From JADFUS01 sp036653215 (GTDB taxonomy: Bacteria; Bacteroidota; Bacteroidia; Bacteroidales; Rikenellaceae): DNA of 13,030 nt. Below the pieces are notes generated by a model. That model was not told the DNA's origin. It did no database searches and saw nothing but the letters and a program-made list of their open reading frames with translations. Below, one piece after another: positions 1 to 6,549 of the stretch. The stretch covers positions 1 to 13,030 of the forward strand of contig JAVVUK010000042.1 in NCBI GenBank assembly GCA_036653215.1, read 5' to 3'. Every line of letters begins with the position of its first letter. Position 1 is the stretch's first letter. The translations under genes and the position numbers were made by a program.

Positions 1-44
1 CCAACATTAAAAGTGTTGTGCTCTACCAGCTGAGCTAGCGAATC
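1..44 (-). tRNA. tRNA-Lys(UUU), partial: 5' 44 nt
   Basis: Read on the minus strand, this is the 5' part of a tRNA, cut by the window edge. Base 1 is at position 44. The acceptor 5' strand is GATTCGC, followed by TA, D-stem GCTC, an 8-nt D-loop AGCTGGTA, closing strand GAGC, then A26. The anticodon stem CAACA/TGTTG closes the loop CTTTTAA, so the anticodon is UUU (positions 9-11), which reads lysine codons AAA and AAG. The count of 7+2+4+8+4+1+5+7+5 nt follows the canonical layout exactly. The T-arm, the 3' acceptor strand and any downstream tRNAs lie outside the window, so the acceptor pairing cannot be checked. Confidence 0.93.
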
Positions 45-85
45 GGGGAGGAAAAAGAATTTAATCTCTTGTCTTAAATCGAATG

Positions 86-116
86 CAAAGATAGATAAAA
101 TTATATTACCTCCAAA
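86..116 (-). promoter_or_regulatory. Bacteroidota-type promoter for tRNA-Lys
   Basis: On the minus strand the -33 box TTTG (113-116) is followed by exactly 19 bp and a perfect TAnnTTTG -7 box, TATCTTTG (86-93). This matches the primary sigma factor consensus of Bacteroidota. Transcription would start near position 80, about 35 nt before the tRNA 5' end, leaving a short leader to be removed by RNase P. Confidence 0.75.
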
Positions 117-223
117 TATTTAATGGTACTTTTTTTGATAAAGCAAAAGAAAAAGACATCAATATCTTTTTATAATACTGATTAACAATATATTAATATA
201 AAAAATAAAATAATAATTTTATT

Positions 224-231
224 TCTCTTTG
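224..231 (+). promoter_or_regulatory. Weak candidate -7 box upstream of pepD
   Basis: TCTCTTTG differs from TAnnTTTG at one base and would give a start near 238 and a leader of about 47 nt. No TTTG lies at the right distance upstream. The rest of the 240-bp gap between the tRNA and pepD is AT-rich; apart from the tRNA promoter I see nothing else in it. Confidence 0.3.
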
Positions 232-284
232 TAAAACGAGAAATACTTACTACATTGCATCATTAAAATTAAAAAAATAACAAC

Positions 285-1748
285 ATGGATAAGAACATTG
301 AAAAACTCGTTCCACAGCCTTTGTGGAAGCATTTTAAAGAGATATGTAACATACCACACCCTTCTAAACATGAAGAAAAGGTTAGAGACTACATAGTTGA
401 CTTTGCTAAGAAAAACAATATCGATCATAATGTAGATAAGATTGGGAACATCATATTACGCAAACCTGCAGTAAAAGGCTTTGAAAATAGAAAAGCTCTT
501 ATACTACAAGCTCACGTCGACATGGTCCCTCAAAAGAACAGCGACAAGAAGTTTGACTTCCTTAAAGATAGCATTCCTGCTTACATAGACGGCGACTGGG
601 TTACAGCTGACGGGACTACGCTTGGAGCGGACAATGGCATTGGCGTTGCAGCGATACTTGCCATTTTTGAAAACACAACTCTAAAACACGGTACACTTGA
701 GGCTCTTATCACTATCGACGAGGAAACAGGTATGACAGGTGCTTTTGGCATTAGCAACGATGAACTTAAAGGAGATATTCTTCTAAACCTTGACTCAGAG
801 ACTGAGGGCGAGATGTATGTAGGTTGTGCTGGTGGGATTGATGTTGAAGGACAAATAAAATATAAAGAAGAGGAAACGCCAAAAGGATATTCTCCTCTTA
901 AAATTGACATTACAGGATTAAAAGGTGGACACTCTGGTATGGAGATCATACTTCAACGTGGCAACTCTTCAAAACTACTTTTCAGAATTATAAATAGGCT
1001 TAACGAGAAGTTTGACATTCGTATTTCTGAAGCTACTGGTGGAAATATGCGTAACGCTATTCCACGTGAGGCAAACGCTACTATCGTGGTTGCTGAAGCT
1101 CAAGTTAAAGAAGCTATTGAAGAAGCAAAAACAGTTATTGCCGAAATAGCAAACGAACTTAAAGCCGTTGAACCTAACATAGCAATTACTATCGAACCTT
1201 GCCGTTGCAAGCCAAAGATGGTAATAGATAAGAAAGCACAAAAAGTTTTAATAGACTCTGTGGAAGCTGTATTTAACGGCATTTACCGCATGAGCGACTC
1301 TATGATAGGTCTTGTTGAGACATCGTCTAACATGGGTATCATAACAAAAGAAAAAGGCTTTTTCAGCATCAACTTCCTTGTTCGTAGCTCAACAGACAGC
1401 AGTAAAGACGATCTTTGCGAAAGGATAGCTTCTGTATTTAAACTTTCTGGATCGAAAGTTAAATTCAGTGGTGGCTATCACGGATGGCAGCCAAATATGG
1501 ACTCGGCAATTTTAAAGAGCGTACAAACAACATATAAGAAATTATTTGGAAAAGTACCTGAGATAAAAGGCATCCATGCAGGTCTTGAGTGTGGTGTTCT
1601 TGTTGGTCCATATCCAAAATGGGACATGATTTCTTTTGGTCCTACAATCTGCTACCCACACTCTCCAGACGAAAAGGTGCTTATCGCTTCTGTTGATAAG
1701 TTCTTTAAGTTGTTAGAAGCTGTGGTGCAAGATGCACCAAAAAAGTAA
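285..1748 (+). CDS. pepD: Aminoacyl-histidine dipeptidase (PepD, M20C metallopeptidase)
   Basis: A cytosolic two-metal dipeptidase that hydrolyses Xaa-His dipeptides such as carnosine, and other unsubstituted dipeptides. At 487 residues it is about as long as E. coli PepD (485). All M20 catalytic and metal-binding residues are visible in order: H77 and D79 in LQAHVDMV, bridging D116 in GADNGIG, general base E146 and E147 in IDEETG, D170 in LNLDSE, and H459 in CYPHSPDE. The central lid/dimerisation insert (about 200-390) contains the usual GGHSG (214-218). There is no signal peptide, so it should be cytoplasmic. The ATG at 285 follows an A-rich stretch ending in AACAAC, typical of Bacteroidota starts. 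A lipid kinase gene begins 8 bp after the stop, so the two are probably co-transcribed. Residues match the family; exact substrate range is inferred. Confidence 0.96.
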   Translation: MDKNIEKLVPQPLWKHFKEICNIPHPSKHEEKVRDYIVDFAKKNNIDHNVDKIGNIILRKPAVKGFENRKALILQAHVDMVPQKNSDKKFDFLKDSIPAYIDGDWVTADGTTLGADNGIGVAAILAIFENTTLKHGTLEALITIDEETGMTGAFGISNDELKGDILLNLDSETEGEMYVGCAGGIDVEGQIKYKEEETPKGYSPLKIDITGLKGGHSGMEIILQRGNSSKLLFRIINRLNEKFDIRISEATGGNMRNAIPREANATIVVAEAQVKEAIEEAKTVIAEIANELKAVEPNIAITIEPCRCKPKMVIDKKAQKVLIDSVEAVFNGIYRMSDSMIGLVETSSNMGIITKEKGFFSINFLVRSSTDSSKDDLCERIASVFKLSGSKVKFSGGYHGWQPNMDSAILKSVQTTYKKLFGKVPEIKGIHAGLECGVLVGPYPKWDMISFGPTICYPHSPDEKVLIASVDKFFKLLEAVVQDAPKK

Positions 1749-1756
1749 GATAATAT

Positions 1757-2698
1757 ATGAGATGGTTTGTTATCGTTAATCCCACCTCTGGGAGTAAAAA
1801 AGGATTAAGCGATATACCTCTAATAATAAAACTTCTTCGTGAAAGTGGTATCGTTTTTGATATTGCTTTCACCGAGAGGAAATATCACGCCACAGAATTG
1901 GTAGTAGGAGCTGTAAATAGCTCCTATCGCCATATTATAGTGGTCGGTGGAGATGGGACATTACACGAGGTTGTAAATGGGCTTTTCATACAAAAGAAAA
2001 TCCCTGCTGTAGATGTGACACTTGCCGTCATTGCCGCTGGAACAGGGAACGACTGGATACGTATGTATGGCATACCTGCCACATATACAGATGCCATAAA
2101 AGCTATCGTTGCAGGTAAAACATTTAAGCAAGATGTCGGAAAGGTATCATATTACGAATCTCGGGTGCATCAAGTTAGATATATGGCCAACATGGCAGGC
2201 ATGGGATTTGATGCGTATGTAAATAAGCAATATAACAACCTTAAAGAGAAAGGGATATACTCTGGTTGGTTATATATAATAAGCATGATGAAAGCTATCT
2301 TCAGCTATTTTTCAGGCGATTACACAATTACTATCGATGGGAAGAAGGCTTGGAGCGGACGTATGTTTACCGCTGCCATAGGTATTGGAAAATATAATGG
2401 AGGAGGCATGAGACAAACGCCAGAGGCCATTTCCAATGACGGACTTTTTGACCTAACGATTATTAGACGTATGAGTAATATAGGCATTTTATTTCATATA
2501 AAACTCTTATATAACGGACTGATATATAAACTACCACAATCGCTACATCTACGTGGACATAACGTGGAGATAACCTCAAAATGGAGATCTACAATCGAGG
2601 TTGACGGAGAGGCACTGGGAGAAGCACCTTTCACATTTGAGACAATTCCCGAAGCAATAACTGTAATTGTAGGAGAGAGTTTTAATGTTAATTTGTAA
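1757..2698 (+). CDS. Diacylglycerol kinase-family lipid kinase (YegS/BmrU/DgkB type)
   Basis: A soluble or peripheral lipid kinase of the DAGK catalytic-domain family, which phosphorylates diacylglycerol or related lipids with ATP. The 313-residue length is typical. Visible motifs are NPTSGSKKG (8-16, nucleotide contact), the hallmark VVGGDGTLHEVVNG (62-75), AAGTGNDW (93-100), NGGGM (214-218), DGLFD (228-232) and EVDGE (281-285), so both the N-terminal ATP-binding lobe and the C-terminal beta-sandwich lobe are complete. There is no signal peptide or clear membrane helix. It starts 8 bp after pepD and has no promoter of its own that I can see, so it is probably the second gene of a pepD operon, although a dipeptidase and a lipid kinase have no obvious shared pathway. 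Family members differ in substrate (diacylglycerol, phosphatidylglycerol, sphingoid lipids) and the sequence does not decide. Bacteroidales make sphingolipids, so a sphingoid substrate is possible. Confidence 0.93.
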   Translation: MRWFVIVNPTSGSKKGLSDIPLIIKLLRESGIVFDIAFTERKYHATELVVGAVNSSYRHIIVVGGDGTLHEVVNGLFIQKKIPAVDVTLAVIAAGTGNDWIRMYGIPATYTDAIKAIVAGKTFKQDVGKVSYYESRVHQVRYMANMAGMGFDAYVNKQYNNLKEKGIYSGWLYIISMMKAIFSYFSGDYTITIDGKKAWSGRMFTAAIGIGKYNGGGMRQTPEAISNDGLFDLTIIRRMSNIGILFHIKLLYNGLIYKLPQSLHLRGHNVEITSKWRSTIEVDGEALGEAPFTFETIPEAITVIVGESFNVNL

Positions 2699-2723
2699 CT
2701 TCAAAAAATAATATACACCTTTG
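2692..2723 (+). promoter_or_regulatory. Probable promoter for the FKBP gene
   Basis: TTTG at 2692-2695, then 20 bp, then CACCTTTG at 2716-2723, which is one base from TAnnTTTG. The -33 box overlaps the end of the lipid kinase gene. A start near 2730 gives a leader of about 20 nt before the ATG at 2753. Confidence 0.5.
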
Positions 2724-2752
2724 TACTGCGAAACTAAATTATAAAATAAAAT

Positions 2753-3439
2753 ATGAAAAAATTATTACTTCTATCTGTTATTGTTCTTATGACAATGACT
2801 TCATGTAACAGTAAGGGAAACACTGCTCTAAAGAGTGAGTCTGACTCTCTTTCTAATGCTATTGGTACTCTTATGGGTATGCAACTTAAATCTACAATCA
2901 AAGACGGTAAATTCGATGCTAAAATCATTGCTGCGGCTATTGACAACGTGATGAACACTAAGGATGAAAAAGAGCTTGACTCTATTGTTTCTGGTGCAGA
3001 CGAGTATTTCAGAAACTACATCATGGTTGTTCTTCCTGCTCAAAAAGCAACTGCTTCTGCAAAATTTTTAGCTGAAACAGCAAAAAAGAGTAACATCAAA
3101 AAGACAGAATCGGGTCTTCTTTACGAGATCGTTGAAACTGGGGATATGGCTATCGTTCCTACAAGTTCAACAGATACTGTTACTGTAAATTACAAAGGAA
3201 CTCTATCTGACGGAGAAGAATTTGACTCTTCATACGAAAGAGGAGAACCTGCTATTTTCCCTCTTGACGGCGTTATACCAGGATGGACTGAAGGTATCAA
3301 ATTGATTGGTAAAGGCGGTAAGATAAAACTTTATATCCCTTCTGACCTTGCTTATGGCAACCAAGGACCTCTTGCAGGTGAAGCACTTGTATTTGACGTT
3401 GAGCTTCTTGACGTAAAAACAGCAAAAGCAGCAAAATAA
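2753..3439 (+). CDS. FKBP-type peptidyl-prolyl cis-trans isomerase lipoprotein
   Basis: A folding catalyst that isomerises proline peptide bonds, anchored in the envelope as a lipoprotein. The N-terminus is a lipoprotein signal peptide: KK, a hydrophobic run, then lipobox MTSC with C18 as the lipidation site. An N-terminal helical region (about 28-120) resembles the dimerisation domain of Mip/FkpA-type FKBPs. The FKBP domain spans about 140-223. By alignment to human FKBP12 the usual active-site residues are all present: Y147, F157, D158, F169, V174, I175, W178, Y201 and F214, so it should be active. No acidic residues follow the lipid cysteine (CNSKGN), which argues against surface export, so a periplasm-facing location is most likely. 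It has its own promoter and ends in a strong hairpin terminator, so it appears monocistronic. Confidence 0.95.
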   Translation: MKKLLLLSVIVLMTMTSCNSKGNTALKSESDSLSNAIGTLMGMQLKSTIKDGKFDAKIIAAAIDNVMNTKDEKELDSIVSGADEYFRNYIMVVLPAQKATASAKFLAETAKKSNIKKTESGLLYEIVETGDMAIVPTSSTDTVTVNYKGTLSDGEEFDSSYERGEPAIFPLDGVIPGWTEGIKLIGKGGKIKLYIPSDLAYGNQGPLAGEALVFDVELLDVKTAKAAK

Positions 3440-3460
3440 TAAACACAACATATTTCTTAC

Positions 3461-3492
3461 AAAAATAGCTCACTTTACAGTGAGCTATTTTT
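3461..3492. terminator. Bidirectional intrinsic terminator between FKBP and GH20 genes
   Basis: A perfect 14-bp stem (arms 3461-3474 and 3479-3492) closes a TTAC loop. The core is TAGCTCACT/AGTGAGCTA, with an A-run on the left and a T-run on the right, so it reads as an intrinsic terminator from either strand. It lies 21 bp after the FKBP stop and directly before the stop of the convergent hexosaminidase gene, and so serves both. Confidence 0.9.
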
Positions 3493-3494
3493 AT

Positions 3495-5381
3495 TTAATC
3501 TCGTTTATCTTGCGAGGCTCTTATACGTATCTCATCACGAGTAACACGAAAGAGCTTGCCAATAGGTTTTCCGTCTCTAAAAGTCTGCACATTTATCTTG
3601 GAAGAGTTACCCTCCAACACAAAAGGCTTTTCATATTTTGCAGAGTGCATATCAGGTATTGTATTGTCAAGGGTATAATATATATCGACATCGTCCAAAT
3701 CACGGTAAAAACGAATATATATCTTACCGTCTTTATTAGAGGTATATGGTCTTACCCAAGCATTATAAAGACTTGTAGAGTGATTTATGTCAGCATATTC
3801 TGCCCTTATAAAATGACTCTCCACACGTGGCACAAAAGCCTCCCATGAAAGTTCTTCTTTAGGACTCCATAACACTTCGGCAACAGCCCAAGCACGAGGA
3901 TATAACATATATTCTTTATGTCGTTGAGTAGATATGTTTTCACTCCATAAGTTTGCTTGTCCTCCAAGAATAAATCTCTCATCTACCCCCTCCGCAGGAT
4001 CCCAATGGTAACTATCGAGAAGCGTACAACGACTATATGTGTGTGGCTCGATGGCAGGATCGCCTTGATATAGGTCTAAATAGCAATGCGTGTTAGGAGC
4101 CATAATTACCTTATGTCCCTTTTCTGCAGCACTCTTGCCACCCTTTACCCCTCGCCAACTCATAACGACAACATCTTTATCTAAGCTATCTTCCAAAACA
4201 TCATCCCAACCAATCATGGTTTTACCCAACGAACTTACATACCGATTTACATCTTTCACAAAAGCACCTTGCAACTCATTAACCTTCGTAAAACCATGTT
4301 TTTGCATACTACCCTTACATTTAGGACAGCTCCTCCAATTTGTCTTTATGCACTCATCGCCTCCGATATGTATATATTTTGATGGAAAGAGCTTCGCCAA
4401 CTCCCCAAATATGACTTTCATATATTCCATAGTCTTAGGATTACCCACACAGAGTGTTCCATCGGTCCATGTCTCTTTATTACCACAATTTATATATGTT
4501 GTTGTAGGCTTACTACAATGAAGTTCTGGGTGAGCAATAATGAGCGACATGGAATGTCCGGGAACGTCTATCTCCGGAATTATCTCCACATAACGTTCTT
4601 TGGCATAAGCAATAAGCTCTTTCATCTGTTCTTGAGTGTAATATCCGCCATAGTCAAACTTCTCACCCTCTTTCGGAGGATCAAGAGTCCAAAAATCGCC
4701 TGTTCGTGAGGGTCTCATAGATGTTTTTTCCGTTAGTTCAGGCATAGCTTTTATCTCTATTCTCCACCCTTGATCGTCTGAGAGATGAAGATGCAAGGTG
4801 TTAAACTTATACTCTGTCATTTGATCTATATGCCTACGCAACTCATCAATGGTAAAAAAATGACGTGACACATCTAACATATTACCACGATATGCAAAAC
4901 GAGGAGCGTCTTTTATTGTCACTGAAGGCACAAGCCACCTCATCCCCTCTACCTTAGAGATGCTCTTCGACTCCGGAGGAAGGAGCTGAAGCAAGGTTTG
5001 CGTTCCATAGAATATGCCACGAGGAGAATTAGCCGTAATTGTGATTTTGCTTTTTGTAACATCGAGGGTATAACCCTCTTTTGTGGTATCTTGTTTGTCG
5101 ATAACAAAAAGCACCTCACCCGACACTAAGCCTTTTGTTAAAGCAAAGCCGAAAGCTCTTTCCACCCTATCACTAAACATAGAGCCTATCTTTTCCAACT
5201 CTCCACTTACATCTTCTGAAAAAGAATATGTAGTGGCAGAGGTAAACTCAAAAGGAGCTCCACCATTTTCCTTTACAGATATTGGTTTCGGAATTATGTT
5301 TTGCGCCGTGTCAAGCTCAACCTTAGGAGTACATCCTAAAGTCATTAGTATAGCTATGACAAATAGAAAATCTTTTCTCAT
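3495..5381 (-). CDS. GH20 beta-N-acetylhexosaminidase lipoprotein
   Basis: An exo-acting glycosidase that removes terminal beta-linked GlcNAc or GalNAc from glycans or chito-oligosaccharides by substrate-assisted catalysis. It is 628 residues long. A lipoprotein signal ends in MTLGC (C17). The N-terminal GH20b domain covers about 25-155 and the catalytic (beta/alpha)8 barrel about 160-510. Key motifs are MLDVSRHFF (168-176), HLHLSDDQGWR (197-207), EIDVPGHS (270-277), the catalytic pair D342-E343 in HIGGDEC, W392 in GWDD, Y434-D436, and W479/E481 in QANLWSEN. The C-terminus (about 550-612) holds a chitobiase/hexosaminidase-type C-terminal beta domain (YYTLDNTIP, PFVLEGNS). A CPKC pair (352-355) just after the catalytic site is common in Bacteroidota homologues. 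No acidic run follows C17, so the enzyme probably faces the periplasm, where it could act on imported host or dietary glycans or on peptidoglycan fragments. No SusC/D partner is in the window. Confidence 0.96.
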   Translation of the reverse strand: MRKDFLFVIAILMTLGCTPKVELDTAQNIIPKPISVKENGGAPFEFTSATTYSFSEDVSGELEKIGSMFSDRVERAFGFALTKGLVSGEVLFVIDKQDTTKEGYTLDVTKSKITITANSPRGIFYGTQTLLQLLPPESKSISKVEGMRWLVPSVTIKDAPRFAYRGNMLDVSRHFFTIDELRRHIDQMTEYKFNTLHLHLSDDQGWRIEIKAMPELTEKTSMRPSRTGDFWTLDPPKEGEKFDYGGYYTQEQMKELIAYAKERYVEIIPEIDVPGHSMSLIIAHPELHCSKPTTTYINCGNKETWTDGTLCVGNPKTMEYMKVIFGELAKLFPSKYIHIGGDECIKTNWRSCPKCKGSMQKHGFTKVNELQGAFVKDVNRYVSSLGKTMIGWDDVLEDSLDKDVVVMSWRGVKGGKSAAEKGHKVIMAPNTHCYLDLYQGDPAIEPHTYSRCTLLDSYHWDPAEGVDERFILGGQANLWSENISTQRHKEYMLYPRAWAVAEVLWSPKEELSWEAFVPRVESHFIRAEYADINHSTSLYNAWVRPYTSNKDGKIYIRFYRDLDDVDIYYTLDNTIPDMHSAKYEKPFVLEGNSSKINVQTFRDGKPIGKLFRVTRDEIRIRASQDKRD

Positions 5382-5395
5382 ACTTTTATTTTTTA

Positions 5396-5403
5396 CAAAG
5401 ATA
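5396..5403 (-). promoter_or_regulatory. -7 box for the GH20 gene
   Basis: TATCTTTG on the minus strand matches TAnnTTTG exactly and overlaps the left arm of the palindrome. The matching -33 position carries GAAA instead of TTTG. The predicted start near 5390 leaves only about 10 nt of leader before the ATG at 5381, so initiation would be nearly leaderless. Confidence 0.55.
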
Positions 5404-5436
5404 TAAGAAACTATTTAAACAGTTTCTTATATCTTT
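5397..5436. repeat. 40-bp near-perfect palindrome in the divergent spacer
   Basis: The arms at 5397-5412 and 5421-5436 are perfect 16-bp reverse complements (left arm AAAGATATAAGAAACT). The 8-bp centre ATTTAAAC contains the palindrome TTTAAA, so of 20 base pairs only 5413/5420 fails. It fills most of the 63-bp gap between the divergent hexosaminidase and SPFH genes, and each arm carries a -7-like box pointing outward. No T-run follows it on either strand, so it does not look like a terminator. An operator, or a symmetric divergent promoter, is the better reading. Confidence 0.85.
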
Positions 5437-5437
5437 A
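5430..5437 (+). promoter_or_regulatory. Candidate -7 box for the SPFH gene
   Basis: TATCTTTA is one base from TAnnTTTG and is the mirror image of the minus-strand box in the same palindrome. A start near 5443 would sit only about 2 nt before the ATG at 5445, or about 11 nt before the in-frame ATG at 5454. Confidence 0.45.
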
Positions 5438-5444
5438 CAAAAAA

Positions 5445-6368
5445 ATGACTACTATGGAAACACTATTTAAAGGAACAAAAACGAATGGCTTTCTGATGAT
5501 ATCCATTCAAGTGATTTTATTCTTAATAATAACATATCTCACTTCAACAGAGATTGTTATAAACGTAATTGTGGCTATGATTTTAGCCTCTCTTCTCTTT
5601 GTATCATTCTTCGGATATACAATGATCGAACCTAATGATATGCGTATATTGATGTTCTTCGGCAAATATAGAGGCACCCTCCGTGACAACGGCTTCTTTT
5701 GGATCAATCCTTTTTATACAAAGATAAAACTAACCTCAAGAGCCCGTAACCTTGATGTAGAACCTATTAAGGTGAACGACAAAGCAGGAAACCCTGTCAT
5801 GATAGGTCTTGTCTTGGTATGGAAAATCAGAGATAGTTATAAGGCTCTTTTCGACATAGATGGCTCGGCAGGGACAAGTCCGACAGGACAAAATCTAACC
5901 TCACGCATGGCCTCTTTTCAGAAATTTGTGTCTATACAAAGCGACTCCGCACTGCGTAACATAGCAAGCGAATATGCTTACGATAATAATGAATTGCACG
6001 ACGAGGTAACGCTTCGCTCAGGAGGCATGGAGATAACAGAACGTCTTGAGCAAGAGTTAAATAACCGTCTTAGCATTGCCGGGATAGAAGTGATGGAAGC
6101 TCGCATAAATTATCTCGCCTATGCGCCAGAAATTGCAGCTGTTATGTTACGTCGTCAACAAGCCACCGCAATCATCTCTGCTCGTGAGAAGATTGTCGAA
6201 GGAGCTGTATCTATGGTAAAAATGGCTCTCGACAAGTTGTCTAATGAAAATATAGTAGAGATGGATAATGACAAAAGAGCGGCTCTTGCAAGCAACCTCC
6301 TTGTTGTCTTATGCTCTGACGAACAGACACAACCCGTTGTAAACACTGGGAGTAATTATAATTCTTAA
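5445..6368 (+). CDS. SPFH/band 7 (stomatin-prohibitin-flotillin) membrane protein
   Basis: A membrane-anchored scaffold protein of the SPFH superfamily, whose members form large ring-like oligomers and often associate with membrane proteases. Two hydrophobic segments (about 15-33 and 37-61) precede the SPFH domain (about 60-240), which starts with IEPNDMRILMFFGKYRGTL and contains the typical DNGFFWINPFY, SRARNLDVEPIKVND and IAGIEVMEARINYLAYAPEIA. The C-terminal part (about 235-300) is helical, with RRQQATAIISAREKIVEGA. The first ATG (5445) lies only 8 bp from the palindrome; the ATG at codon 4 (5454) would fit the promoter geometry better and may be the true start. No NfeD-type or protease partner gene is adjacent, and its client is unknown. 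The family call is firm; the biological role is not determined by the sequence. Confidence 0.92.
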   Translation: MTTMETLFKGTKTNGFLMISIQVILFLIITYLTSTEIVINVIVAMILASLLFVSFFGYTMIEPNDMRILMFFGKYRGTLRDNGFFWINPFYTKIKLTSRARNLDVEPIKVNDKAGNPVMIGLVLVWKIRDSYKALFDIDGSAGTSPTGQNLTSRMASFQKFVSIQSDSALRNIASEYAYDNNELHDEVTLRSGGMEITERLEQELNNRLSIAGIEVMEARINYLAYAPEIAAVMLRRQQATAIISAREKIVEGAVSMVKMALDKLSNENIVEMDNDKRAALASNLLVVLCSDEQTQPVVNTGSNYNS

Positions 6369-6390
6369 TTGAGGAGCTGTTTATCAATTA
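6366..6390. repeat. Short inverted repeat at the SPFH stop codon
   Basis: TAATTGA (6366-6372) and TCAATTA (6384-6390) form a 7-bp AT-rich stem with an 11-nt loop. It includes the SPFH stop codon and ends 7 bp before the helicase -7 box. It is too weak and lacks the T-run for a convincing terminator; an operator near the -33 region is an alternative. Confidence 0.35.
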
Positions 6391-6397
6391 TTTATCG

Positions 6398-6405
6398 TAT
6401 CTTTG
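6398..6405 (+). promoter_or_regulatory. -7 box for the DEAD-box helicase gene
   Basis: TATCTTTG matches TAnnTTTG exactly. No TTTG sits at the expected -33 distance. The inferred start near 6411 yields an untranslated leader of about 139 nt, much longer than the other leaders in the window apart from that of the large lipoprotein. Confidence 0.6.
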
Positions 6406-6448
6406 TCGCCTTATACTTTATTAGAGACGGTCTAAATTTGTTGCCGAG

Positions 6449-6544
6449 GTTATTTGAAACTGATTTTGCTTTTCAGCATATCGGAAATTCGTGATGATTT
6501 TTGGGTTATAAAAGCGAGTGAGAACAGTTTCAAAGAACAAAATC
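6449..6544 (+). promoter_or_regulatory. Possible structured 5' leader of the DEAD-box helicase mRNA
   Basis: TTTGAAACTG (6453-6462) and CAGTTTCAAA (6525-6534) are perfect 10-nt complements, extended by GTT/AAC across one A-G mismatch to 6449-6462/6525-6538. Inside is a small hairpin TGCT-TTTC-AGCA (6467-6478). A second pairing, GATTTTG (6462-6468) with CAAAATC (6538-6544), crosses the first, so the two are mutually exclusive or would form a pseudoknot. The second would occlude bases 5 nt before the start codon. This resembles a regulatory leader, but no known riboswitch family is recognised. Confidence 0.5.
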
Positions 6545-6549
6545 GATAA

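Noticed and set aside
581..949. Open frame antisense to pepD, with others antisense to FKBP, hexosaminidase and helicase genes (for example 4090-4521 plus)
   Set aside because: They lie wholly inside strongly supported genes with complete motifs, and their translations show no recognisable domain or start context.
3461..3492. Hairpin as a riboswitch or attenuator
   Set aside because: It lies between two convergent stop codons with A/T runs on both sides, exactly what a shared terminator requires.
5397..5436. Palindrome as an intrinsic terminator
   Set aside because: Flanking genes diverge from it and no T-run follows the stem on either strand.
6494..6511. Tiny upstream open frame MIFGL before the helicase
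   Set aside because: Five codons with no initiation context; such frames occur by chance in AT-rich leaders.
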